A DNA stretch of 64,000 nt from Microcaldota archaeon (GTDB lineage Archaea > Micrarchaeota > Micrarchaeia > Norongarragalinales > SBBD01), in NCBI GenBank assembly GCA_018819225.1, contig JAHJQN010000003.1, forward strand, positions 62,001 through 126,000, written 5' to 3'. The notes under the pieces were generated by a model, which was not told the origin of the DNA, made no database searches, and saw only the letters and a program-made list of their open reading frames with translations. Each line of letters starts with the position of its first letter. The stretch's first letter is position 1. Made by a program: the position numbers and the translations under genes. Positions 32,401-41,608 of this stretch are shown here, in pieces.

Positions 32401-33381
32401 TCAAATGAGATAGGGTAGGGCAACGAGTGCGATAACGGCTGCAGCGGCTTCCACCGCCAATAAAACGCGCACGACTTGGGTTTCAGTAACGGGTTGCCAC
32501 CGCATGATGACGTGAGTCAACGATCCAATATGCGGAGGCGAATGCAAAATTCCTTTCGTATCCGGAATCCCGAAACATTGCGCCTGAAAACGGGAGCGCA
32601 ACTTTAAAAGGAATTCAACGAAATACGGGGCGAATAATACCAATCCGAATAACTCCAGGTTTCCGATAATGGCCGCTGAAGCAATCGTGGCTCCAATCGT
32701 GTACGTTCCCACGTCCCCGGGAAACACTTTCGACGGAAACCGGTTGTAGTGAAAAAAAGCAAGGAGTGACGCCAGCAAACACAATGATAGAATCAAGGCT
32801 TCCCAAGCGCCCGTGGAGAATGCGGCAATGGAAAGTGCGGTGGCCATGATGATGCCCATACCGGCCTCCAATCCGTTGAGTCCGGCCAACATGTTGAATG
32901 CGTTCGACGCCCCACCCACTCCCAGAGGAATCGCGATCACCGGATAGAAGGATCCGAAGTGAATCGGTCCAATGAAAGGAAAGTCAATGATGCGACTTCC
33001 CGCCCGCACCGAACTCAACGGAATCGCGGAAAAAAATGGGAGCGGGGCCTTCACGCGTCGTTTGAGCACATACAAATCGTCGATGATACCCATCAAACCC
33101 ATGAGCAGAATCGTGCCCAGTGCGCCCAAAAGAAAAATCTTCTCGAGCGCGGGGGTATTGTAGCCCAGCGTAATCGCTGCAAGCAAACCGAGACTGAGAC
33201 CGAAAACAAGGGCAATTCCTCCCAACTCGGGAACCTTGCGCCGGTCTTTCTTGTTGAAATCGACGCCCTGCAAACCCACATGCCGAGAATTGCGGATGAC
33301 GAACGGAACCGCAAAGAATACCGCTAAGAACGACAACGTGAAAGAAAAAGCGAAAACCTCAAACAACGCGAATTGGACCAT
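32401..33381 (-). CDS. Polyprenyl-phosphate GlcNAc-1-phosphate transferase (GPT/AglH-like)
   Basis: Starts lipid-linked glycan synthesis by moving a HexNAc-1-phosphate from UDP onto dolichyl phosphate. 326 residues with about ten helices. Motifs: KKDRRKVPELGGIAL (about 44-58), the catalytic DD in GIIDDLYVLKRR (about 98-109), NAFNMLAGLNGLEAG (about 158-172) and HYNRFPSKVFPGDVGT (about 209-224). These place it in the eukaryotic/archaeal GPT branch of the MraY/WecA superfamily. It lies 12 bases after aglB on the same strand, so it should feed that enzyme. Confidence 0.92.
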   Translation of the reverse strand: MVQFALFEVFAFSFTLSFLAVFFAVPFVIRNSRHVGLQGVDFNKKDRRKVPELGGIALVFGLSLGLLAAITLGYNTPALEKIFLLGALGTILLMGLMGIIDDLYVLKRRVKAPLPFFSAIPLSSVRAGSRIIDFPFIGPIHFGSFYPVIAIPLGVGGASNAFNMLAGLNGLEAGMGIIMATALSIAAFSTGAWEALILSLCLLASLLAFFHYNRFPSKVFPGDVGTYTIGATIASAAIIGNLELFGLVLFAPYFVEFLLKLRSRFQAQCFGIPDTKGILHSPPHIGSLTHVIMRWQPVTETQVVRVLLAVEAAAAVIALVALPYLI

Positions 33382-33393
33382 CCAATAAATCGC

Positions 33394-36171
33394 CTACGCG
33401 ACGAGCTTGAAAATCTTGACTTGACCGTTCGGAGACGTGTACGCATGCTCAAAACCCTCCAGCGTTCCGAAGAAGAAGAGCTGCACGAACGCTGCCTCAA
33501 ACAAATGACTCTTAAGGCGTCCGTCCGTCAATGTTTCCAGATCCGGATTCAGATTCATGAAGGCGGCATTCGAATTATACAAGAAGCCCGTGCTGGACAG
33601 CGGCACGGCATTGATGCGCGAGTCCCCACCCAGGCTCACCAACTGAGGATTATTCAACGCTTTCTCCTCGCCGGGTTTGATCAATAAGGACAAGCCCCCG
33701 TTGTTATCCAAGCAGTAGAACGCGCCGAACCCCGAGTACATCATGGCCCGAGGAATCACTCCCGGACACTGCACGCGCTGCGGATCTCCTCCAGGAGTCG
33801 GTTGGAAAACGGAATAGATTTGCTCGAACGCGTGCTCGGTTTCATATTCGCTTTGGCCCGGACCCGCATCCCAGTTCGCAATGGAAGGCGTGAAACCGTT
33901 TTCAGGCCCGCTGTACGTGCCGGAAAGATAATTCAAGGCGCCCCATTTCGGCACCAGTTCCGCGTCCGCTAAAAGGTAAGTGGCCCCGTGCTGCTTCATG
34001 GTGTTGATGAGTTCCTGCGTGTTGCCGTTCACGAAACCGTGAGCCGTCTGTTGATCGAAATCCGGATGCACATTACCGGGATCGAGCACCGTCTTGCTCT
34101 CCCCGAAGAACACGATCCAATGCCCGTAATCCCACCAGGAAATCACGCGGTCATTATCCGAAAGATGGTCTTTCATCCAGTCCAACGATTCCATCCAATC
34201 CGGAGAAATGCGCGAGTATTGCAAGCCGTTGGAAGCGGCATTCGCGATCGGAAGCTGCATGTTGAAGAGGATAAGACCCGTGAGCAACACGATGACGGTC
34301 ATCGCGCCCCGCAAATACTTCGACTCCATGAGCTGATAGTTATCGTTCAAGGTCTCGAACGTGCGCTTGAGTTCTCCGAGAATGAACGGGATGGCAAATC
34401 CGAGCGCCACCGCCAAATGGACCAAGAACTTCACGCGGTTCAATCCAATGTACGCGACCGGGAAGAAAATGAGAATCGTCAGCAACGCCAATCGATCCCG
34501 CTTCTCGGAATAGGCGTACAATAGAATCATGGATCCCAAGCTCACGATGAGAAAGATGAATACGTCGCTCGAAGTCAGGAAACCAATCAACGTCGCCAAT
34601 GCCGGAAGCGAGGAGCCCACCGCGTTAGCAAGAACCGTAAGGAGCGAGTCCAGAAACGAGTTGAAGAAAATTAAAAACAAGGCCACAATCAAGAACGTGG
34701 CCGCATACTGCTTCTCCACGCGCCTCCATATGACGACGAAAGCGGATAACACCGCCATGAGCGTGGCCATCAACAAGACTTGCTCCGGATTGAATTCACC
34801 GAATGCGGAACGGTAAAAGCCCGGATTCGTGGCCGCTCCTTCCTGAACCGTTTTATAGAGCGCATTGGAAACCGTGGCATAACCGAGCGAGGAATTCGCG
34901 ATGCCGATGAACTTGGAGCCCAACGGACTGATAAAAAGAACGAGACTTCCGAGAATGAGAACAAGCGCCATGAGCTTGGGAGACGACAATTTCAAGCGTT
35001 CGCCCACGCGGAAATGCGCGAGAGCGTAAAGGAATAAAGCGAAAACCGCGGAAAGCACGACCAACTGGGTTCCGCTCGTGATAAACTCAATAGAGACCGG
35101 CGCTACGCGGTAAAACGCGAGAAGAATATTTCCGAACAACGCGCCTCCTCCGAACAACAAGTAGATTTCCGTATACGTTTTGTCCATTTCGTGCGACAGA
35201 AAATCGACCATAGCCTGCAATGCAATGTAAGCGGCCAAGACCGTGAACGGCCAGATGTGGTGAGCCGAACCCGTCACGGAAAGGAAAGCCACCAAGCCGG
35301 CAATCAAACCTAAGCGCACGCTCTTGCGGCCCAACGCCAGACCAAAGAAAATCAGAGCGGCAACGGAAATGAAGATTCCGAACGGCGCTTGCTCGGACAC
35401 GCCGGCCGCGAACTTGGAGACGAGTTGCGGCATCACCGTCAGAAGAGCCGCACCCGTTAAACCCACGTACGGGCCGTATTCCTCCTTTAAGTAAAGGAAC
35501 GCCAACCACACCAGGAAAACCGCTACGAGCGGCGGATAGAGCTGAATAATGAGAATCATATCCGTCTTGTCGAACAACGAACCTGAAAAATCTTGATGCA
35601 ACAAGAACCAGCCCCCCGTCAGATAATGGATGACGGGAAATTCGCGGTGGCTCTTCATTTCCGGGAAGTACGAGAGATCGGATTCCACGGGAATCTGACC
35701 CGTTTCCACGAGCATGCGCGTCAATTGATCGTAATAATACGGATCGAACTCGAAGAAGTTGGGTGCCCACGACGTGTTCACGCGGAGCCAAAATCCGTAC
35801 ACGGCAATCAAAAGAAGCACCGCGAACACGGCTTTCAAACGCCAGTCATGCTTGACGTTTGACCAGTGGTTAAACGCGTCCTTCAATTCGCCGGGAATCC
35901 GGCCGATCTGATGGTTTCGGAACATCAACGCGATGCCCGCAATGAACACCAACAGGATGTTGAAGAGCACGACCCCGGTATTGAACCGAAGCCCCAGGAA
36001 CTGGAACTCGAGAATGGCCAGGGTAGGCGGAAGCAGAATGCCGAGAACGACGCCGATCAACGTTTTTTCCAAACGGGAGAACGTAATACGGTGCAATAAC
36101 GCGAAGCCGAAAATAATGCCCGGAATAGCGAACAACAGAAAGATGAACAGCAATAGAAACGGCTCGATCAT
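33394..36171 (-). CDS. aglB: Oligosaccharyltransferase AglB/STT3
   Basis: Transfers the lipid-linked glycan to Asn in sequons outside the membrane. 925 residues: about 13 N-terminal membrane helices and a C-terminal globular domain. The metal-binding motif is EFDPYYYDQ (Asp143, in the first long loop), and the hallmark WWDYGHWI opens the globular domain. A second acidic loop (AGVSEQAPFG) and the Ser/Thr-recognition region follow, and the final domain carries a C-x-n-C pair (CPGVIP, FYCLDN). ATG 36171 has AGAGGGGAC about 11 bases upstream. Confidence 0.96.
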   Translation of the reverse strand: MIEPFLLLFIFLLFAIPGIIFGFALLHRITFSRLEKTLIGVVLGILLPPTLAILEFQFLGLRFNTGVVLFNILLVFIAGIALMFRNHQIGRIPGELKDAFNHWSNVKHDWRLKAVFAVLLLIAVYGFWLRVNTSWAPNFFEFDPYYYDQLTRMLVETGQIPVESDLSYFPEMKSHREFPVIHYLTGGWFLLHQDFSGSLFDKTDMILIIQLYPPLVAVFLVWLAFLYLKEEYGPYVGLTGAALLTVMPQLVSKFAAGVSEQAPFGIFISVAALIFFGLALGRKSVRLGLIAGLVAFLSVTGSAHHIWPFTVLAAYIALQAMVDFLSHEMDKTYTEIYLLFGGGALFGNILLAFYRVAPVSIEFITSGTQLVVLSAVFALFLYALAHFRVGERLKLSSPKLMALVLILGSLVLFISPLGSKFIGIANSSLGYATVSNALYKTVQEGAATNPGFYRSAFGEFNPEQVLLMATLMAVLSAFVVIWRRVEKQYAATFLIVALFLIFFNSFLDSLLTVLANAVGSSLPALATLIGFLTSSDVFIFLIVSLGSMILLYAYSEKRDRLALLTILIFFPVAYIGLNRVKFLVHLAVALGFAIPFILGELKRTFETLNDNYQLMESKYLRGAMTVIVLLTGLILFNMQLPIANAASNGLQYSRISPDWMESLDWMKDHLSDNDRVISWWDYGHWIVFFGESKTVLDPGNVHPDFDQQTAHGFVNGNTQELINTMKQHGATYLLADAELVPKWGALNYLSGTYSGPENGFTPSIANWDAGPGQSEYETEHAFEQIYSVFQPTPGGDPQRVQCPGVIPRAMMYSGFGAFYCLDNNGGLSLLIKPGEEKALNNPQLVSLGGDSRINAVPLSSTGFLYNSNAAFMNLNPDLETLTDGRLKSHLFEAAFVQLFFFGTLEGFEHAYTSPNGQVKIFKLVA

Positions 36172-36219
36172 ATGAATAAAGTCCCCTCTAACGCGTCAGG
36201 AAAAAATTACGCGGACTAG

Positions 36220-36230
36220 GTTTATAAATC
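36220..36230 (-). promoter_or_regulatory. TATA box of aglB inside the end of the flippase gene
   Basis: Minus strand GATTTATAAAC would start a transcript near 36196 with a 25-base leader containing the aglB SD, so aglB can be expressed apart from the upstream flippase gene. Confidence 0.55.
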
Positions 36231-37497
36231 AAGCGCCCGCTCGACGGAAAGCTTGCGGACGCAGGCTATACCAGATGCGAATCGAAACCGCGGTCAAAAG
36301 CGTAAACGAGGAAAGCACGACAGCCAACGCGGCGCCTTGAAGATGCAGGACGGGAACCAAAAGGTTCAAGAGAAGGGCATGCAAGCCAATGCCCGCGATC
36401 AGCAAGAGGAACGGAAACCGTTCCTGACGCTGCGACCACATGATGTTCAACAAAATCGTAAAAATGGCGAAAAAGAACGTGCCGATGGCCAGCAAGGTCA
36501 ACACCGGAGCGGCCCCGGCGTATTCATCGGGATAAAAGAAGGAGATCAAGGGCCCGGAAAACAACACGAAGGCCACGAGCACCGGCAGCAAGAAAGCGGA
36601 CGACTTCCAGATCAGTTGCTTCAAAGCGGCCGGATCCTTCGCATAAGAGAGCTTCGAAGATTTCGGGAATACGACGAGCACGATGCCCGCCGCCAAGTAG
36701 AACAATACTTTCGAAGTGACTTCCGCCACATTGTAAATGCCGGCAGACACGCTCCCCAAATAGTACTTGACGAAGAAGAGCGCCAAGTACATGAACGCGG
36801 AAATCATAAAGCTCGTCAACATCAAAATGAAAAAGGATTTCTTGAGGCTAATCGTGTACGGAGTCGTACCCTTAAGACGAAAGCGAAAGAACGCCGCCAG
36901 CACGAGCACCACCACCAAATACCCTGCCGGAAACGAAGCCGCGGCTCCCAAGAGCCCGAAACCCATGAACACGAGCAAGACCGCCGACGCGAGCTTGAAG
37001 AACTCGCGCGCCACGCCAATGGCCATGAGTACCACAATGTTTTCCTTGGACTGGAAGTAGCTGGAAGCCATGTTCATGAAATACGCGGCGGGAATCCCCA
37101 GCGAGATAATCGCAGCCGCCCATTGAAGTTCACGGCTGTTGTACACGAAAAGTGCGGCCAACGAAATAACGATAATCAAGAGCGCACTGAGCAACGTGAC
37201 GTTTTTCAAGTACTTAAACAAGACGAAGTGCATTTTCTTGAACTGGCGCTTGGCCTCCAATTTCGAGAGCTCGCGCGTCAACACCGCGGAAATACTGGCC
37301 GCGGGAACACTGGCCACCGCAAACAAACCGATGAGCACGCTCAAATCCCCGTATTGGCTTTGAAGCAGCATGCGCGTCATGACGAAATGGAACAAATACG
37401 CAAGAAACAAGTTGGCCAAGGTTCCCGACGTAGCGATGAGATTGCTTCGAAACAATGGACGATCGCGCAAGATGCTGCGCACGCTCTCCAAATACAT
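36229..37497 (-). CDS. Polysaccharide flippase (MOP/Wzx family)
   Basis: 422 residues, about 12 membrane helices typical of the MOP exporter superfamily, beginning with RSNLIATSGTLANLFLAYLF and containing the two-fold six-helix pattern. It should flip a lipid-linked glycan to the outer leaflet for AglB. It follows the GT2 gene by 13 bases and precedes aglB. The start ATG 37497 is the first Met. Confidence 0.87.
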   Translation of the reverse strand: MYLESVRSILRDRPLFRSNLIATSGTLANLFLAYLFHFVMTRMLLQSQYGDLSVLIGLFAVASVPAASISAVLTRELSKLEAKRQFKKMHFVLFKYLKNVTLLSALLIIVISLAALFVYNSRELQWAAAIISLGIPAAYFMNMASSYFQSKENIVVLMAIGVAREFFKLASAVLLVFMGFGLLGAAASFPAGYLVVVLVLAAFFRFRLKGTTPYTISLKKSFFILMLTSFMISAFMYLALFFVKYYLGSVSAGIYNVAEVTSKVLFYLAAGIVLVVFPKSSKLSYAKDPAALKQLIWKSSAFLLPVLVAFVLFSGPLISFFYPDEYAGAAPVLTLLAIGTFFFAIFTILLNIMWSQRQERFPFLLLIAGIGLHALLLNLLVPVLHLQGAALAVVLSSFTLLTAVSIRIWYSLRPQAFRRAGA

Positions 37498-37510
37498 TCG
37501 TGCAATACCC

Positions 37511-38425
37511 CTACCGTTTCTTGCGGAGAAGATTCTCGAGTCGCTGATTGTTCTTGAGGCTCATGTCCGCCAACATGCCGATCGCCCAGATTTGAATGGC
37601 GAGCAAGAACGAGAACGCCGCCAAGATCGTGGACGGAACGTGCTGAACGCTCCCAAAAACGATCTTCTCGTAAACCACGAGAGACGCGGGCCATAACCCG
37701 AACAAGAAGAACAGGAAACCCAGGATGCCGAAAAAGTATAAGGGCTTCGTATCGCGGATCATGAGAATCAAGGTCTTGAAGATGCGCAATCCGTCGTGAA
37801 TCGGATTCAGTTTCGTCTGGCCCTTCCGCTTCTTGTAAAACAAGGGAAACTCATGAATCCGCAAGTTATTTCGAAGCGCTTCAATCGTGATCTCGGTCTC
37901 GACTTCAAACGCCTGGGAGACGAGATTCAACTCGTCCAGCTTCTTTCGGGATAACGCACGATAGCCCGTCAACATGTCCGTAATGTTCTTTCCATAAAAG
38001 AAGCGGATCAACGCATTGAACGCGATGTTGCCCAGCGTGTTGAACGGCGTGATACTGGCGGAATCGCGTTGCGCCAGGCGCGTCGCCACCGTCATATCCG
38101 TTTTCCCGTCCATCAACGGCTCGACGAGTTTCGGAAGCTCTACCGATTGATAGGTGCCATCCCCGTCAATGAACACCACGTAATCGCATGAAATCTGTTC
38201 CAACGCCTCTTGAATCGCCGCCCCCTTCCCCCTTGTTTTTTGAATGAGAACCGTAGCACCCGCTTGCTTCGCTCGCGAAACCGTCCGATCCTTCGAGCGG
38301 CCGTCTATGACGACCGGCGTCACCTTTAGGTTGCGGACGCGCTTCGGAAGCGTCTTCACGACATCGAAAATAGCGTCTTCCTCGTTAAGGGTAGGAATGA
38401 GTACGCAAATATCGGTACGGATCAT
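37511..38425 (-). CDS. Family 2 glycosyltransferase, dolichyl-phosphate hexose synthase-like
   Basis: 304 residues: a GT-A domain followed by two C-terminal helices (about 235-255 and 270-292). Motifs: IPTLNEEDAI (about 9-18), VIDGRSKDRT with the nucleotide-binding Asp, FIDGDGTY (the DxD, about 86-93) and TGYRALSRK (about 153-161). This fits the DPM1/AglJ-type enzymes that make polyprenyl-phosphate sugars or extend the lipid-linked glycan. ATG 38425 is chosen over TTG 38449; the GAGGGGG SD lies about 9 bases before it. It leads the flippase-aglB-GPT series. Confidence 0.88.
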   Translation of the reverse strand: MIRTDICVLIPTLNEEDAIFDVVKTLPKRVRNLKVTPVVIDGRSKDRTVSRAKQAGATVLIQKTRGKGAAIQEALEQISCDYVVFIDGDGTYQSVELPKLVEPLMDGKTDMTVATRLAQRDSASITPFNTLGNIAFNALIRFFYGKNITDMLTGYRALSRKKLDELNLVSQAFEVETEITIEALRNNLRIHEFPLFYKKRKGQTKLNPIHDGLRIFKTLILMIRDTKPLYFFGILGFLFFLFGLWPASLVVYEKIVFGSVQHVPSTILAAFSFLLAIQIWAIGMLADMSLKNNQRLENLLRKKR

Positions 38426-38462
38426 GCGGGTAACCCCCTCGTCAAACAATATCCCTCGAACC

Positions 38463-38472
38463 CTATTAAAAG
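38463..38472. promoter_or_regulatory. TATA-like element between the GT2 gene and the ArnD-like gene
   Basis: CTATTAAAAG (minus CTTTTAATAG) is about 42 bases from the GT2 ATG and 54 from the divergent GTG at 38522. Both genes have SD sites, so short leaders from this one element would suit both. Confidence 0.4.
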
Positions 38473-38521
38473 CATTGTCCTTTGAAGTATTGTTAACGAC
38501 CGAAACAAAGGAGGGGAAACC

Positions 38522-39361
38522 GTGTTCGCCTTACGAATCGACATCGACAGCCGGTACGGGCTACGCAACGGCGTACCCCCTCTACTTGACATCCTTCGAA
38601 AACACGACATCCCAGCGGCATTCTGCGTCGTCATGGGAGGCGAATCCGGCGTGATCGACGTACTGAAACACCGCGGAGGAAAAGCCGGCCTCGGAGGCGG
38701 CGTCAGCATCCCGAAAAAAGAGATCGTGCGCATGCTCCTCCGGCCGAAAAACTTCGCGGAAGAAAACGTGGAACTCCTCCAACGCATTCCAAAAGAAGGG
38801 CATACGCTGGGCGTGCATGCCTGGAAACACCGCGCCTGGACACGATCGCTGGATACGATTCCCGTGAAAGAACACATGCGAATGGCTACCGAAAAGTACC
38901 GGGGGTTGTTCGGAAAAAAACCCGCGCATTTCGTATCCCCGGGATTCCGCGTGAATCGCCAAGTACTCGAAGGACTCGACGAACTGGGCTATGCATATGC
39001 CAGCGACCTGCCTGAAGAGATCCCGTTCCGTCCCGAAGCGCACGGACACGTGTTCCAACACGTGCAAGTACCCGTTACCCTGAAAGCCGACGATACCAGC
39101 CCCTTGTTCGAATACTACTCGAAGAAAGGATGGCGGAACGAAAAAGTCGTGCACCGGATCCTCATGCAAGTACTCGAACGCGACAAGAAAAACGAGCTCG
39201 CAACCGTTTATCTTCACGACGTATTCGAGGGAACGGTTAAGCCGCAGATCGTCGACCAATTCCTGCGCGGCATCAAAAAAGAAGGGGTTCGCGTCACGAC
39301 ATTTGAAAAACTCGCTCGCGAAGGAAAAAAGCATGTGCGGCGAGTGCTCAACGATAATTGA
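38522..39361 (+). CDS. Polysaccharide deacetylase family protein, ArnD-like
   Basis: 279 residues, NodB-type metal-dependent deacetylase or deformylase. The N-terminus LRIDIDSRYGLRNGVPPLL carries the catalytic DxD-type acid (Asp7/Asp9), and GHTLGVHAWKHRAW (about 93-106) provides the metal His pair. LHDV near residue 229 supplies the late His. The opening closely follows ArnD, which removes a formyl group from lipid-linked amino-arabinose, so a lipid-linked or surface sugar substrate is likely. GTG 38522 is the start, with a strong GGAGGGG 5 bases before it. A paralogue lies at 49435. Confidence 0.88.
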   Translation: MFALRIDIDSRYGLRNGVPPLLDILRKHDIPAAFCVVMGGESGVIDVLKHRGGKAGLGGGVSIPKKEIVRMLLRPKNFAEENVELLQRIPKEGHTLGVHAWKHRAWTRSLDTIPVKEHMRMATEKYRGLFGKKPAHFVSPGFRVNRQVLEGLDELGYAYASDLPEEIPFRPEAHGHVFQHVQVPVTLKADDTSPLFEYYSKKGWRNEKVVHRILMQVLERDKKNELATVYLHDVFEGTVKPQIVDQFLRGIKKEGVRVTTFEKLAREGKKHVRRVLNDN

Positions 39362-39372
39362 AGTGAAGCACG

Positions 39373-40497
39373 ATGTTCATCACCGGGATAGGAAAAACAA
39401 AATTCGGGGTTTCGGAAAGCCCCCTCCATGAAATGGCTTACGAGGCGGCCGCGCAAGCTCTTCACGATGCGGACATGACGCCGAAAGACCTTCAAGCCGT
39501 ATACGTTTCCAATTTCGTAGGGGGCCCGGATGCGCGTCAATTGCACTTGAATGCCGTACTCGTCAGTCTCCTTCAATGCGAGGGAATCCCCGCGTTCCGA
39601 ACCGAAGCCGCATGTGCCGCGGGAGGCAGCGCGGTCTTTCAAGCGATTCGCAGCCCGTACGATAATATTCTCGTCGTAGGCGCGGAGAAAATGACGACCA
39701 CGAGCGCGAAACAAAACAGCATGCATATCGGTTTTGCCGGCGACCGCTTGCTCGATCAAAAAGAAGGCCTCATTTTCCCGGCGAGTTACGCGCTCATCGC
39801 CCAACAACATATGATGACGTACGGAACGACCTTGGACGATCTGGCCGCCGTTTCCCTCAAGAATCACGTAAACTCGCAAAGGAATCCGCTCGCTCATTTT
39901 GCGCACAAGAAAGTGACGCTGGAAGACATTCGGAAATCTCCGATCGTGTGTTCGCCACTGCGTTTGTTTGACTGCTCGCCCATTTCCGATGGAGCGGCTG
40001 CCGTCGTACTCACGAAAAAGAAAAAAGGGAACAGCATTTCCATCGCGGCCTCCGCCATGGCCACCGATTCCATTTCCCTCGTTCAGCGAAAGAACTTGAC
40101 CTCTTTTCAAGCCACGAAACGGGCCAGTGAAAACGCCTATAAAGAAGCGGGGGTTCAAGCGAAAGACTTGGATGTGATGGAAGTGCACGATTGCTTCACG
40201 ATCGCGGAACTCGTGGCCATGGAGGATCTCGGGGTATGCGCTCCCGGAGAAAGCGGGAAATGGGTGCGCGAAGGAAAAACCGCGTTGAACGGCGAGCTAC
40301 CCATCAACCCGGATGGCGGATTGAAAGCGGATGGGCATCCCATCGGCGCCACGGGCATTGCCCAACTCGTCGAGTTGGCCGCCCAGTTGCGGGGGGAAGC
40401 CGGAAAACGGCAAGTGAAAAACGCGGAAACGGGTTTGGCACAAAACGTGGGCGGCGTCGGCGGAACCGCGGCGGTCCACATACTGAAAAAGGGATGA
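39373..40497 (+). CDS. Archaeal-type thiolase (acetyl-CoA acetyltransferase)
   Basis: 374 residues. Makes or cleaves acetoacetyl-CoA. The nucleophile is Cys81 in TEAACAAGG; the histidines are His272 (EVHDCFT) and His322 (DGHPIGATG); the C-terminal NVGGVGG block replaces the classical second-Cys loop, as in the SCP-x-like archaeal thiolases. Such thiolases normally work with a DUF35 protein and HMG-CoA synthase. Here the next gene is a DUF35 domain fused to a dehydrogenase and no HMG-CoA synthase is present. Eleven bases separate it from the deacetylase gene, and its stop overlaps the alternative start of the fusion gene. Confidence 0.92.
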   Translation: MFITGIGKTKFGVSESPLHEMAYEAAAQALHDADMTPKDLQAVYVSNFVGGPDARQLHLNAVLVSLLQCEGIPAFRTEAACAAGGSAVFQAIRSPYDNILVVGAEKMTTTSAKQNSMHIGFAGDRLLDQKEGLIFPASYALIAQQHMMTYGTTLDDLAAVSLKNHVNSQRNPLAHFAHKKVTLEDIRKSPIVCSPLRLFDCSPISDGAAAVVLTKKKKGNSISIAASAMATDSISLVQRKNLTSFQATKRASENAYKEAGVQAKDLDVMEVHDCFTIAELVAMEDLGVCAPGESGKWVREGKTALNGELPINPDGGLKADGHPIGATGIAQLVELAAQLRGEAGKRQVKNAETGLAQNVGGVGGTAAVHILKKG

Positions 40498-40499
40498 CC

Positions 40500-41591
40500 A
40501 TGTGGACATGCATACCCTGCAAACGATTCTGGCACTACCCCCTCAAGAGGTGCGCGTACTGCGGAAAGGATCTCGCGGAAGAGTCCGCGAAAACACTCAC
40601 GGTCATCGGCGTTACGGAAGTGTTGGTGCCGTCCGTCGAGCACCCGGACGTCCCGTATTTTGTTTTGTTACTCGAGGACGAAAAGGGTTTCCGGCATTTG
40701 CGGAAGAGCATGGACCCGCAAAAAGTGGGGGACGTGCTCGACGTCAAGCCAGCGACCAACGCATTCGCCCGGATCGGCATTATCGGGACCGGGGCCATGG
40801 CGTCCGGCATCGCGATGTCTTGCTTGAAAGCCGGCATGCCCGTCATCGTGAAAAGCCGGAAGCAGGAAACGCTGAATCGATTCCAGGAGAACATTGCGCT
40901 GAAACTGAAAAAAAATCTTTCCGAGGAAGCGGTGAACGAAACCCTTACGCGGCTGGAACTCACCACCGATTACGCGAAACTGAAAAACTGCGACATCGTC
41001 ATCGAGAACGTGATCGAGAAATTGGATGCAAAGCAAGACGTGTTTGAGGCGTTGGAAAAACATTGCGGCCCCAACACCATTTTGGCCACGAATACCTCTT
41101 CGTTGCTCGTCTCCAGCTTGGCTCCGCTCGTGAAAAAACCGGAGCGCGTCATCGGACTGCACTTCTTCAATCCGGTCGAGAAGATGCGTCTCGCCGAAGT
41201 GATTGCCGGAGAGAATACCTCGATGGAAACCGTCCGGAAAACGCGGGAGATCGCGGAAGCCATGGGAAAAACCGCCGTGCAAGTGAAGGACGCGCCGGGA
41301 TTCATCGTCAACCGCGTGCTCTTCCCGTTCCTGAACGAGGCGGTGCTGCTCTTGGAGAACGAGACCGCGAATGCAGAAGACATTGATGCCGCCGTCAAAA
41401 TGGGCTTGAATCATCCCATGGGCCCGTTGGCGCTCATTGATCTCATCGGAGTCGACGTGTTCGTTGAAATCATGGACAACCTGAAAGAAGAGACGAAAGA
41501 ACAGAAGTTCGAGGTTGCTTCCCTCGCGAGAAAGATGGTTAAGGAAGGAAAGCTCGGCAGGAAAACCAGGCAAGGATTCTACGCGTATTGA
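40500..41591 (+). CDS. DUF35 (zinc ribbon plus OB) fused to 3-hydroxyacyl-CoA dehydrogenase
   Basis: 363 residues. Residues 1-25 form a zinc ribbon (Cys4, Cys7, Cys18, Cys21); 30-83 fit a DUF35 OB fold (VPYFVLLLEDEKGFRHL). From 91 a complete 3-hydroxyacyl-CoA dehydrogenase follows: Rossmann loop G96-T-G98 to G103, Ser201 (NTSSL), His221 (HFFNP), Glu233 and Asn271 (FIVNRV), and a C-terminal dimer domain ending GRKTRQGFY. DUF35 bridges thiolase and HMG-CoA synthase in archaea; here it is joined to a reductase, so thiolase-made acetoacetyl-CoA could pass straight to reduction. ATG 40500 is preferred over 40494 because AAAGGG lies 6 bases upstream. Confidence 0.88.
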   Translation: MWTCIPCKRFWHYPLKRCAYCGKDLAEESAKTLTVIGVTEVLVPSVEHPDVPYFVLLLEDEKGFRHLRKSMDPQKVGDVLDVKPATNAFARIGIIGTGAMASGIAMSCLKAGMPVIVKSRKQETLNRFQENIALKLKKNLSEEAVNETLTRLELTTDYAKLKNCDIVIENVIEKLDAKQDVFEALEKHCGPNTILATNTSSLLVSSLAPLVKKPERVIGLHFFNPVEKMRLAEVIAGENTSMETVRKTREIAEAMGKTAVQVKDAPGFIVNRVLFPFLNEAVLLLENETANAEDIDAAVKMGLNHPMGPLALIDLIGVDVFVEIMDNLKEETKEQKFEVASLARKMVKEGKLGRKTRQGFYAY

Positions 41592-41608
41592 ATAAACCGG
41601 GGAGGCAT

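Noticed and set aside
36253..37557. A 434-codon plus-strand open frame opposite the flippase gene
   Set aside because: Composition is Arg/Glu/His/Gln-rich and low in complexity, as expected from the antisense of a hydrophobic membrane gene; the minus strand encodes a clear MOP flippase.
39214..40188. A 324-codon minus-strand open frame opposite the thiolase
   Set aside because: The plus strand carries the thiolase catalytic residues; the antisense frame also crosses the deacetylase end.
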